The position numbers and the translations under genes are program-made. From Trinickia dabaoshanensis (GTDB lineage: Bacteria > Pseudomonadota > Gammaproteobacteria > Burkholderiales > Burkholderiaceae), in NCBI RefSeq assembly GCF_002879885.1, contig NZ_PNYA01000002.1:1-64000 (forward strand): DNA of 64,000 nucleotides. Direction: 5' to 3'. Every line of letters begins with the position of its first letter. The first letter of the stretch is position 1. This document shows, piece after piece, positions 27,639 through 35,218 of the stretch. The notes below the pieces were generated by a model. That model worked only from the letters and a program-made list of their open reading frames with translations, had not been told where the DNA came from and did no database searches.

Positions 27639-28086
27639 GCCGACCTCCGCCGTTTGCGTCCGAAGTGCTTCTCTGTACGCTACCAGGTACGTTAGGCAAC
27701 GCAATATTTTTTCGATCTTTTTTTTGGATGAACGGTCTACCGATCATTGGCTCAGTTCGGACAGGGCTGCCAGGATGTCGGCTGCGGCACCGTCGGGTTC
27801 GCGTGCGCGGCGGCACGTCAACGTCGATGGTTCCGCCTGCCGGACGAACCAGGGACACGGCCCGATCGCCTGCGGCGAGAGCAGCCAAGCGGCGAACTCT
27901 GTCGCCGTGATCGAAAGATGATCGTTCAAAAATTTTTACGCCGGAACATATTGCATTTTTTCTCGAACAAGGTAGTACTAGAGGCGTAAGCAGCGAGCCA
28001 CGTTCCGCCTCAACGCTCCCCCCAGTGCCCGCCTGACGTGCGGGTCGGCGCAGTACCAGACCATTCCGGTCTGCTACCAAGGAGCC
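27639..28086. promoter_or_regulatory. Divergent AT-rich control region
   Basis: No supported gene in about 450 bases. Two AT-rich blocks stand out from the GC-rich surroundings: 27699-27730 (GCAATAT followed by T-runs) and 27924-27960 (A5T5, then ATATTGC and a T-run). GCAATAT (27701-27707) and ATATTGC (27948-27954) are inverted copies 240 bp apart. The first block would hold the promoter for the minus-strand membrane genes. The second would serve the plus-strand gene at 28087, with TTGCAT as a -35-like box. Confidence 0.4.
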
Positions 28087-28554
28087 ATGATGACGAACAC
28101 TGCAAATAACGCTGTCCCGAAACTCACGAAGCATCAACGTGCCTGGCTGACCATCCCAGCCGATCGCCAAACTCCCGCCATCAAAGCCCTGGCGGACTAC
28201 GAGCGTGGCGGAAAGCCGGCCGGCAGCTACGATAACGCCAGCCGTTGGTGGCCGGACAAAGAGTTCGAATGCTGCGCGCTCATCCGCAGCCCGAGCCGTG
28301 CTTGGCCCTTCTCGAAGCTCAAACACTGCCTGTCTCAGGCGCATAAAGAAGCGCTGCATGGGGCGGAACACCGCGACGTTCTCGCCCTACGCCGCGTCCT
28401 CGACGAGCACGCCCCGGCGATCAACGCCGGCCTGCCGCTGGTGACCAACGAATCGCTCGATTGGCTCGGCACGCTGGAAGCGCAGGCGCTGCACGAGGTC
28501 GCGGCGAACAGCGCGGACGCACCGCTTCTGTCGCGTCAACATACGCGGCTCTGA
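28087..28554 (+). CDS. Hypothetical cytoplasmic protein (155 aa)
   Basis: AAGGAGCC stands directly before the paired ATGATG, so 28087 or 28090 is the start. The protein is helical, without membrane segments, with an early KLTKHQRAWLTIPADRQTPAIKALADYE segment in which basic and aromatic residues alternate. No family recognised. It is the only plus-strand gene in this stretch, facing the convergent lipoprotein gene at 28629. Confidence 0.6.
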   Translation: MMTNTANNAVPKLTKHQRAWLTIPADRQTPAIKALADYERGGKPAGSYDNASRWWPDKEFECCALIRSPSRAWPFSKLKHCLSQAHKEALHGAEHRDVLALRRVLDEHAPAINAGLPLVTNESLDWLGTLEAQALHEVAANSADAPLLSRQHTRL

Positions 28555-28628
28555 CAAGCGCCCGGCGCTTACCGGCCACGGCCCGCCATCACCGGCGGGC
28601 TTACACGTTTGGCGCACCAACGGGCATG

Positions 28629-29210
28629 TCACTGCACACGCCACCCGTTGTTCGTTTTCTGCATCATCGCCTCGTCGTTGACCAGGGCGGTCATGCCGGG
28701 CAGCTCGGGGAAGTTGTCCCGATCGACCCAGCTCGGCAAATCGTCGTAACGCCACGTGAATTTGACATCGGTCATGCCCTCCGTGTCCTTGTTCGGCACG
28801 GTGAACTCGTTGACGTCCTGCACCTCGCGTGTGCCGACGCAAAAGCCTTTCTTCGGATCCCACGCCTTCGCATCCTTGCCCTTGTCCGTCAGCGTGATCG
28901 TCAGCGCCATGACGGTCACGCCGTCGCCTTCCTGCACCGGCGCGCTCATCACGGTCGCGACGCCGGAGCGGTTCACGCCGTCGAGAATGCCGCGTTGCGT
29001 TTTGTCCATGCCCGCGATCGGGATGCGGATCGGCCACTGAACCGCTTGGCTGTTTTCAACGTTCCAGCACGCTTGCTGCGGCTTTTCTTTGAAGTACGCG
29101 GCAAGGCCGTCTTTCAAATCGCCTTTCGACGGTCCACCGCTGCACCCGGTCAGCGCTGCGGCCATGGCGATCAACGCACCATATGCGAGGGTTTGCTTTT
29201 TGCTGTTCAT
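28629..29210 (-). CDS. Lipoprotein, unknown function
   Basis: 193 aa. A short basic N-terminus and hydrophobic core end in the lipobox LTGC (Cys23), so it is exported and lipid-anchored. The mature part is mixed alpha/beta with AYFKEKPQQACWNV near the start and FCVGTREVQDVNEFTV later. It is read with two further export-type genes (29244-31489), a set that may form an envelope complex carried by the element. No enzyme motif is seen. Confidence 0.7.
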   Translation of the reverse strand: MNSKKQTLAYGALIAMAAALTGCSGGPSKGDLKDGLAAYFKEKPQQACWNVENSQAVQWPIRIPIAGMDKTQRGILDGVNRSGVATVMSAPVQEGDGVTVMALTITLTDKGKDAKAWDPKKGFCVGTREVQDVNEFTVPNKDTEGMTDVKFTWRYDDLPSWVDRDNFPELPGMTALVNDEAMMQKTNNGWRVQ

Positions 29211-29243
29211 GACGACTGCCTCTATGGCCTTGTTTTTTGGCTT

Positions 29244-29597
29244 TTAACGGAATCCCTGCATGTCCATCGCTGCGCCAAGCCGGTTGTACCATTGCTCAGC
29301 GCCACCGCCGGTGTGAAACGACACGCGGTGCTGCGGCCGGTCAAGGTCGGTCGTGTTGATCTGCACGTACGGCTTGCGGATGTTGTTCGATGTCGATACC
29401 TCGACGGTTCGGACTTGGTCGAAGCGGATGATCTGCGGCGCACTAAACCAGCCGGTTTTGATCAGCAGTTGACGGCTGTTCGGATCCAGCTCGAGCCGGA
29501 AGCGGCCGAATCCGCAGGAATGACGGTGCGTTGGGTTGAACGACATGATGTTCTCGTTGTTGAAGTTGATGTTGTCTTGACGGGCAGCGTCGATCAC
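29244..29597 (-). CDS. Small PH-like hypothetical protein
   Basis: 117 aa from a GTG at 29597 that overlaps the stop of the upstream lipoprotein gene by three bases (GTGA), so translation is coupled. No signal peptide. Strand-rich pattern FRLELDPNSRQLLIKTGWF, IIRFDQVRTVEVSTS and VQINTTDLDRPQHRVSFHTGG, ending with a helix EQWYNRLGAAM. This is the layout of small bacterial PH-like domains, but I am not certain of the family. Confidence 0.6.
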   Translation of the reverse strand: MIDAARQDNINFNNENIMSFNPTHRHSCGFGRFRLELDPNSRQLLIKTGWFSAPQIIRFDQVRTVEVSTSNNIRKPYVQINTTDLDRPQHRVSFHTGGGAEQWYNRLGAAMDMQGFR

Positions 29598-30337
29598 GAT
29601 TGCATTCCACCCTGTTCGAACTTCCAGATCCAGATGCGGTAGTCGTAGAACGCGCTGCTCACGACGCTCATGAGAGTGCTATCACCCAGCGGCACGTAGC
29701 CGGAGACGTATGCGATCCGCGCGTTGATCGCATCGAGCCGAGTCTGGAGCGGATTGCCTTGAAACATCGGGCCGGTCGACACCAGCTGAACGCTCAACGG
29801 GCGAAGCGGCGGGAGCGGGCCGCGGGTGCGCTGCTCGCCGGTGTTCGCCACGTTCAGCGGTGCGCGCGTCCCGTCGATCTTGTCGATGATGCCTTGCGTG
29901 TTGAGCGTGCCCGCTTGGCCGATCGCATCTTTCACGACGATCGGCACGTCGCAGATCTGGAACGTCTCGTCGTGCGAATGCCTGGCGTTCGACCAGATCG
30001 TCGCGCGGATCTTCCAGCACGGCAGATTTGCGCCGTAGGTCAAGTAATCCAGGGCGACGCGCGGGTATGGAATCTGGCCATAGTTCGCCCGCTGCTGGTT
30101 CTGCCCCGTGAAAAGCCCCGACAACGAATTGCCCCCGCTGATCGGCGTGTAGACCGGACCGCTTGCGCTGGCGTTCGCGCTGCCGGCCGATCCACCGCTC
30201 AGGCTCCCAAGCGCCTGGTTAAACGCGGCGTTGGCTTTGTCGACCGCGGCGTTCAGTCCGTTTGAAACATCGGCGCAAGCGGATAGGCACAGCAGGGCGG
30301 AAGCAGCGCCCAAACGCCGCAGTGCATGACGGTTCAT
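29594..30337 (-). CDS. Lipoprotein, unknown function
   Basis: 247 aa. N-terminal signal with lipobox LSAC (Cys21). A Ser/Gly/Ala-rich linker (about 45-75) precedes a globular part with ICDVPIVVKDAIGQ and a C-terminal YRIWIWKFEQGG. The next gene starts inside its stop codon. It lies directly downstream of the metalloprotease-like lipoprotein (18-bp gap). Likely envelope-located; role unknown. Confidence 0.7.
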   Translation of the reverse strand: MNRHALRRLGAASALLCLSACADVSNGLNAAVDKANAAFNQALGSLSGGSAGSANASASGPVYTPISGGNSLSGLFTGQNQQRANYGQIPYPRVALDYLTYGANLPCWKIRATIWSNARHSHDETFQICDVPIVVKDAIGQAGTLNTQGIIDKIDGTRAPLNVANTGEQRTRGPLPPLRPLSVQLVSTGPMFQGNPLQTRLDAINARIAYVSGYVPLGDSTLMSVVSSAFYDYRIWIWKFEQGGMQS

Positions 30338-30355
30338 AGCGAAAGTCCTTTCCGG

Positions 30356-31489
30356 TCACGGCAGATAGGCGTCGAGCCGTGCATGCAGGGTTGCTTCAAG
30401 GCTGTTGGCTCCGTCGGCGACGTGAAGCAACAAGGGCGTGTTGTCCGCGTTCTTGAAGGTGGCGTTGAACGTGGTGTGGAACGCCGCCGTGACGCGCTGG
30501 TCGACCGCTCCGCCGGAGTGGTAACACGTGTTGTACGTGCCGGCCGGCATGCCGTCCGTGAGGTATGAAGGCTCACCGATGCCCGACGGGATCGGCGCCT
30601 GGCACGCCGCGATAGCATTGGCCTTCACGGTCGATAGGAAGGCCGGGATGTTCTTCGCGCCGAAGTTCAGGCCACCGTTGCCGCCAAGGATGTATTGCGT
30701 CGTCGCTTGATAAGCGGGATAAACGTTCATGTCCGACACGCCGGCTGCGGTGATCAAGTCCTGGCTGTCGACGTAGCCGAGAATCGTGGCTTTCGAGGGG
30801 AGCGGCGCGCCGACCGCGGCCGTGGCCAAGCCTTCCGCGAACCAGCGTTCGAGCGCGCCCTGGGCGACGGGCCCGAGCAGCGCTTCATGCGCGACGTGCA
30901 TGAGTTCGTGCGTGTAGAGCGTGCCGTAGCTCGCCAGGCTGGTTGCTCCGGGATACCTCGAATCGAAATTGGGCGAGTCGGCGCTCATCACCTGAAAAAC
31001 ATCGCGCGCGCCCTGCCCGCTCACCCCGGTCCCCGTTTCGCCGATGCTCGCGCCCAGCGAGCTATCGACGCACACATTGATCCGCGTGCCGTCGTAGCCG
31101 ACCGTGCCGGTGCTCAAACCCAGGAACGCTTTGTCCGCGGCGATGCCCTGCTCCGCCAGGTCGGCCGCAAGCGCTTGCGCTTTGTCGCTGACGCCGGTCG
31201 TCGCGTAGACAACCGTGTTCGGCGTGACATAGACCGTCGTGCTCGTTTCGCCAGCGACGGCGCAGTTGGCTTGGAGGTACGTGTTGCCGGCCGAGAACGG
31301 CGTGCCGTAGTTCTGGACCTTATCCGCGGCGATCGACGCCGGGACCGTATACGCGGCGAGCAGCGCTTGGCCGTTCGACTGGCTCGACGACGTTGTCGAT
31401 GTACCGCCCGACGATCCTCCGCCCCCACCGCCGCAGGCGGCAAGCGAAGCAGAGAGGGCTGCCGCTGCCAGCGTCTTCATATTTCCCAT
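30356..31489 (-). CDS. Lipoprotein with HELMH zinc-metallopeptidase motif
   Basis: 377 aa from ATG 31489 (ATG 31480 is close behind and also has a weak ribosome site). The lipobox LAAC is followed by a poly-Gly/Ser linker. In the middle, YTHELMHVAHEAL gives HExxH, and 20 residues later ERWFAEGLATA supplies the Glu of a gluzincin-type site. The protein therefore probably is a zinc peptidase displayed at the cell surface or in the periplasm. It is the first gene of a three-lipoprotein-type set. The substrate is unknown. Confidence 0.75.
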   Translation of the reverse strand: MGNMKTLAAAALSASLAACGGGGGGSSGGTSTTSSSQSNGQALLAAYTVPASIAADKVQNYGTPFSAGNTYLQANCAVAGETSTTVYVTPNTVVYATTGVSDKAQALAADLAEQGIAADKAFLGLSTGTVGYDGTRINVCVDSSLGASIGETGTGVSGQGARDVFQVMSADSPNFDSRYPGATSLASYGTLYTHELMHVAHEALLGPVAQGALERWFAEGLATAAVGAPLPSKATILGYVDSQDLITAAGVSDMNVYPAYQATTQYILGGNGGLNFGAKNIPAFLSTVKANAIAACQAPIPSGIGEPSYLTDGMPAGTYNTCYHSGGAVDQRVTAAFHTTFNATFKNADNTPLLLHVADGANSLEATLHARLDAYLP

Positions 31490-31609
31490 ATAAATCCCCG
31501 ATGTTGTGGGCCGAACCCCAAAAGATGCAAAATCCGTCATGAAACTCCTCCAACCTGCATTTTTCATCATTCTAATGACTAAAGCAACGCCTGACACTTC
31601 ACGTCATCA

Positions 31610-32005
31610 ATGATGCTTTTTGCAGGTGTGACCGTGGGTAAGGGTGCGAAGCAGCGAAACGGACGAGCGTTGATCGACGGGATTGGTCAACGCCTGGCCG
31701 ATCGTCGTCGGGCGCTGGGATTGACGCAGGCCGTGCTGGCCGAAAAAATTGGCGTTGCCGAGGAGACCATGTCGCGCATGGAAAGCGGCAAGGTCGCGAT
31801 TTCGCTCGAGCGGCTGGCGAAGTTTTGTGACCTACTGGATTACCCGATCGAGGAACTACTGCTACAGGTATCGGAAAACCCAGAGGATGAAGCGCGAGCG
31901 CTGATCCGGTCGCTCAAAGATCTGCCCCAACCCGAGCGCGCTTTGGTTGTAAACAACGCGCTAAACTTGGCGTCGCTGCTTCGGAAAGGCCAGCACCGAC
32001 GCTGA
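31610..32005 (+). CDS. XRE-family HTH regulator
   Basis: 131 aa from ATG 31610; a GTG at 31634 is an alternative. Residues about 25-85 form a Cro/C1-type helix-turn-helix: IGQRLADRRRALGLTQAVLAE, then IGVAEETMSRMESGK and SLERLAKFCDLL. A C-terminal helix could dimerise. It is divergent from the metalloprotease lipoprotein gene across about 120 bp and may repress it. Its last 92 bases overlap the convergent multi-HTH gene. Confidence 0.85.
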   Translation: MMLFAGVTVGKGAKQRNGRALIDGIGQRLADRRRALGLTQAVLAEKIGVAEETMSRMESGKVAISLERLAKFCDLLDYPIEELLLQVSENPEDEARALIRSLKDLPQPERALVVNNALNLASLLRKGQHRR

Positions 32006-32813
32006 CCGATTCGCCGCACACCGCATTCGGCCGCCCTCGCTTCGGCGCTCCGTTCCTCGCTTTGAATCTCTCCAGCTCCGCCCGCGCGAATCGCCGTCGC
32101 CCGCGCTCGTTCAACGTGAATGGCAACTTTCCGGCGTTCGCCAGTCGCCAGACGGAGATCGGGCTCGCGTAGCCCAGGAATCGGGCTGCATCGCTCGCGC
32201 CCAGCTCCGGCGCCTCAAGCCGTACTTGCCGAACCGCTTCTTGCCGCTTCTTTCGCTCGCTCCTGACCCTGTCGAGGTTTCGCGTTGATCGGGCCAGCCA
32301 TCGGAATGCGTCAACGTCTGCCTGGCGGAACCGTCGACGCCCGCGGTGATCCCGCTCGCACGGCAAACGCCCATCATCGACCCACCGCTCGACCGTCGCC
32401 CGGGTCACTCGAAATCGCTGGACCACGTCGCTGATGCGGAGCCAGGCTGCGTGCGGGTGCGCGGCGGCGTAGGCTTCGACCGCGTGGCGCGTGAAGACGA
32501 GGCGCGCCCCGATTTTTCGAAACGGAACGCCAGCGCTCCTCAACAGCAGGCTGGCCGCACCGGGCCATCGGTGCCCGACGATTTGCGCCGCCTGCGTGGT
32601 CGTCAGTTCGTCGGCGCCGATGGTGGTCTCGGCCGCCCGCCTTGCCGCGAACGCGTCGAGGTCTGCCTCGTTGAACGTTCTGCTGCAAAAGCCTAGGGGT
32701 TGCTCAACGTGGCACGGCAGGTCGCCGCGCACCGCCCATTGGCGAGCGGTTGGATAGGAAACGCCCAGCCGACGTGCGGCCTGGGCCATCGTGAGTGAGT
32801 AGGTCTTTTCCAT
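31914..32813 (-). CDS. Protein with four tandem excisionase-like HTH modules
   Basis: 299 aa. ATG 32813 has GGAGA upstream. Four repeats of a MerR/excisionase type winged helix can be traced: MAQAARRLGVSYPTARQWA (residue 9), TTTQAAQIVGHRW (about 71), ISDVVQRFRVTRATVERWV (about 126) and ASDAARFLGYASPISVWRL (about 205). Each is followed by a wing with Phe/Arg and an ADVDAF-like helix. A single such module bends DNA in excision; four in one chain suggest multi-site binding. Family call from pattern only. Confidence 0.65.
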   Translation of the reverse strand: MEKTYSLTMAQAARRLGVSYPTARQWAVRGDLPCHVEQPLGFCSRTFNEADLDAFAARRAAETTIGADELTTTQAAQIVGHRWPGAASLLLRSAGVPFRKIGARLVFTRHAVEAYAAAHPHAAWLRISDVVQRFRVTRATVERWVDDGRLPCERDHRGRRRFRQADVDAFRWLARSTRNLDRVRSERKKRQEAVRQVRLEAPELGASDAARFLGYASPISVWRLANAGKLPFTLNERGRRRFARAELERFKARNGAPKRGRPNAVCGESVSVGAGLSEAATPSLARCLQPKRARVGADL

Positions 32814-32888
32814 CGCGCTCTCCGATTCCGTGTTCGTACGGACAAGCCCGCCGTCAGGCGGGCACGGAGAGCCGGTGCGGCGCGTTGG

Positions 32889-33251
32889 CTATGCGGCCTC
32901 GGCCCAGGTCGCGTCGTGCGCAACGGCGGCCATCTCAGCGACGTGCAAACACCGGCGCTCGAGGTCGTAGGCTAAGCGCTCGCCGTCGTCGCCGTGGGCG
33001 TCGATGAGCGCTTGCCGGGCACCAGCTAAGCCGGCTTCGTCGTAGCCTGGTCGGTCATGCGCAGGCACAACCGCCCCGTCGAAGCAGCGGACATACGAGA
33101 CGCCGAAGTCGGCGCCGTCGATGGTCAGCAGCAGGTTCAAGTAGTACGTGCGGTCGAACGGGTCGAGTCCCATCGCTCGTTCGTCGATGAAGTGCAAGCG
33201 CACGTTGTTGAGAATGTCGGTGCGGGTTTCGCGAGTCAGGGTAGCGGTCAT
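32889..33251 (-). CDS. Hypothetical protein (120 aa)
   Basis: Starts within the stop of the upstream gene (ATGA overlap at 33248-33251). A short acidic, aromatic protein with DPFDRTYYLNLLLTIDGADFG and a His/Asp-rich tail. No signal peptide or membrane segment. No family recognised. It is likely coupled in translation to the 184-aa protein upstream. Confidence 0.6.
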   Translation of the reverse strand: MTATLTRETRTDILNNVRLHFIDERAMGLDPFDRTYYLNLLLTIDGADFGVSYVRCFDGAVVPAHDRPGYDEAGLAGARQALIDAHGDDGERLAYDLERRCLHVAEMAAVAHDATWAEAA

Positions 33252-33802
33252 GGTCGGTCCTCGGTGGAGTGTGCGGCCCGGTCGCGTGCCTGGCCTATGG
33301 ATTCAATCTCTCGTACCTTCCGCGGCTTGGCAATATCGAAACCAGCACTCCGAATAAAAAACTTTTTGCCAATAACACGAGAGGCGACCTCGCGTAGCTC
33401 TCGTCCTTCCTGCTGACGACGGTAGGACGCTATGCGATCCCACATGCGTTCGTCCGAATCGAACACCCAGACGTGGCCGCACTCGCTGTCCGGTAGTGCG
33501 ATCAGTGTGGTGTTTTCCCATTCAGCACGATCACCTTCCGTCGCAGGGTAATGCTTTTCAAAATCGCGAAGGAAGGCCGCTTTGTTGTGAAAGCCGTTTT
33601 CCAGGTATCGATAAATCCCGTCGACCCCGCCCTGGCCGTCCTGGTTGGCGGCGCAGGCGACGACTTCAATCACGCGCGGATCCGTGTCCGGGAAATACGT
33701 CCGCATCGCGTCGAGGAAATCGCGGTCGTTGTACACAATGTCGCCGTCGAATCGATTGCGGATGTCGTCGAGCGGAATAGGAACTGCGGTCGTGGTCGTC
33801 AT
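33248..33802 (-). CDS. Hypothetical protein (184 aa)
   Basis: Acidic cytoplasmic protein. The central part contains VVACAANQDGQGGVDGIYRYLENGFHNKAAFLRDF, and later YRRQQEGRELREVASRVIGKKFF. No known domain is recognised. It is the first gene leftward of the iteron region and is coupled to the 120-aa gene that follows. Carried near the replication block, it might be part of maintenance functions, but nothing in the sequence proves this. Confidence 0.6.
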   Translation of the reverse strand: MTTTTAVPIPLDDIRNRFDGDIVYNDRDFLDAMRTYFPDTDPRVIEVVACAANQDGQGGVDGIYRYLENGFHNKAAFLRDFEKHYPATEGDRAEWENTTLIALPDSECGHVWVFDSDERMWDRIASYRRQQEGRELREVASRVIGKKFFIRSAGFDIAKPRKVREIESIGQARDRAAHSTEDRP

Positions 33803-34312
33803 GGTTTGGCTCGGAAGCGCGGGGTCCTTGATGAGGCGGATGTTTCTCCATCCGATGACCCAGCTTCCCGTACCTTCGGACCTTTAGCAATATTCTGACT
33901 GTCATTTTTTTAAGCGCTAACACTGGTCGTTGTTGCGAGCTGCGGGTGCCGCATGAGCGGTATGCGTCCACGCCGCGGAACCCCTACCGGATCTGGGCGC
34001 AAGCGCCCGGTCGGCTGCCTCCGGCCTAGTTGCGGTGCGAGCGGATCGGCCGGCCGCAGGGCGCATGCACCACAGCACAAAACGCGGCGATCCGCGCATG
34101 CCTCCGCTCACCGGCGCATCGCGTCAGCGACGAACCCGCCGCGTTCTCCCTGCAACACGTCGCCGATGCAATGCCGGATCGGGGCCCGGCTTCAGCCACC
34201 GGCGAGGTTCCGGGTGAGTGTGCTTTTCCGCCAGGACGGGTTTTGAAGTTGCCTTCGAGGCCGGCCAAACGCACCGAGTGACGCGCCCGCAAAGCGACCG
34301 TAAGCCCGCGAT

Positions 34313-34611
34313 GGCAAGGGTAGCGGCAAGGGTGGCAAGGGTGACGGCAAGCCTGCCGGCGATTTACCCTTGCCACGGAAACCCACGCCCAGCAATGCTT
34401 TCCGGCCGATGCCTTCATCTGGCAAGGGTGGCAAGGGTAGGTGGAGGTTTTTCTCGTGCATGCGCGCGTGCGCGCGCGTACATAAACTTGAATTCACCCT
34501 TGCCACCCTTGCCAATTGAGAAAAACACCCCACAAACCCATGCCCATCAAGGCTTCGAGGTGGCAAGGGTAGAGGCGTTTTACCCTTGCCGCTACCCTTG
34601 CCACCCTTGCC
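34313..34611. repeat. Twelve-copy iteron array, candidate replication origin
   Basis: The 9-mer GGCAAGGGT occurs twelve times without mismatch. Plus-strand copies: 34313, 34325, 34334, 34421, 34430, 34562. Minus-strand copies (ACCCTTGCC): 34366, 34496, 34505, 34582, 34594, 34603. Several abut head-to-tail with a 9-bp period. Between the clusters a 30-bp alternating pyrimidine-purine tract (34455-34484) is prone to Z-DNA or melting. The array lies within a 1-kb gene-free gap (33803-34848), just upstream of an RHH protein and a primase-helicase, as in iteron plasmids and excising elements. Nothing else is seen in that gap besides the promoter and terminator listed. Confidence 0.75.
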
Positions 34612-34711
34612 ACCTCCGCGATCGGCATCGGGCTGGCAACGCCCGGGCATCTTGCATCAACGCCTTTTCCATCAAGGCTTTCGGCCTCATCAACAAATCT
34701 GTCTACGGAAG

Positions 34712-34739
34712 TTGACTCTGGCGAACGGTACGGTAACGT
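34712..34739 (+). promoter_or_regulatory. Probable promoter of the replication block, with operator-like palindrome
   Basis: TTGACT at 34712-34717 is a good -35 box; TAACGT at 34734-34739 is a weak -10 box with 16-bp spacing. The sequence from 34727 to 34742 is an imperfect palindrome (GGTACG...CGTACC) over the -10, a likely repressor site, perhaps for the RHH protein encoded next. Confidence 0.45.
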
Positions 34740-34805
34740 ACCCCTACGGCACCTCGAAGCGATGCCGTGAACGTTCCCACCCGGGCCGCGAACGCGGCCA
34801 GCCCG

Positions 34806-34831
34806 AATCCCGGCAAATCGCCGGGATTTTT
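34806..34831 (+). terminator. Terminator-like hairpin ahead of the RHH gene
   Basis: A 9-bp stem AATCCCGGC/GCCGGGATT (34806-34814 and 34820-34828) with a 5-nt loop runs into TTTTTGTTT. It stands between the promoter at 34712 and the RHH start at 34849, so it may act as an attenuator rather than an end of transcription. Confidence 0.6.
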
Positions 34832-34848
34832 GTTTGAGGAAATCCGCC

Positions 34849-35073
34849 ATGACCGTTTGTCAAACCATCACGGACCGTTCGCCGTTGCGCCGCAAGCGGG
34901 AAAAGTCCGCGGTCGTGAGCTTCCGCATGGCCGAGCGCATGCGCGCCGAGTTCGAAGCTGCGGTGTTCGCGCGTGAGGTCCAGCCCGCCGAAGCGCTGCG
35001 CGGGCTCGTGGCCGAGTGGCTGGCCAACCCGCGCCCGGTCACCGCGTTCATGGCCCCGGCACCGCTCGAGTAA
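34849..35073 (+). CDS. Small ribbon-helix-helix-like protein of the replication block
   Basis: 74 aa. ATG 34849 follows GAGGA by eight nt. KSAVVSFRMAERMRAEFEAAVFAREVQPAEALRGLVAEWL gives one beta strand and two helices as in RHH proteins. It lies between the iteron array and the primase-helicase gene and is on the same strand, the usual position of a copy-control or partition repressor. It is followed by a perfect 10-bp hairpin. DNA binding is inferred from fold. Confidence 0.65.
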   Translation: MTVCQTITDRSPLRRKREKSAVVSFRMAERMRAEFEAAVFAREVQPAEALRGLVAEWLANPRPVTAFMAPAPLE

Positions 35074-35075
35074 GA

Positions 35076-35100
35076 AAGCCGCGCAGGTTATGCGCGGCTT
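35076..35100 (+). terminator. Hairpin after the RHH gene
   Basis: A perfect 10-bp stem AAGCCGCGCA/TGCGCGGCTT with a 5-nt loop starts two bases after the RHH stop. It is not followed by a T-run, so it may be a processing or partial-termination site between the RHH and helicase genes. Confidence 0.5.
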
Positions 35101-35218
35101 GATCAATCGCTTCACGTTCCAGGCAAAGCGATTCCGGCTTCCTCATCACCGGGTACACCAACACCATTCATAAAGCATCCCGGCCTCTTGTCAACTTTGC
35201 TCACGCACGAGGTCTGCT

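Noticed and set aside
27744-27929. 61-residue minus-strand frame in the divergent AT-rich region
   Set aside because: TTG start, no ribosome-binding site and no recognised pattern; left as unsupported.
34313-34611. CRISPR array at the 9-bp repeats
   Set aside because: Repeats are only 9 bp, occur in both orientations and are irregularly spaced or abutting, with no constant-length spacers; iterons fit better.
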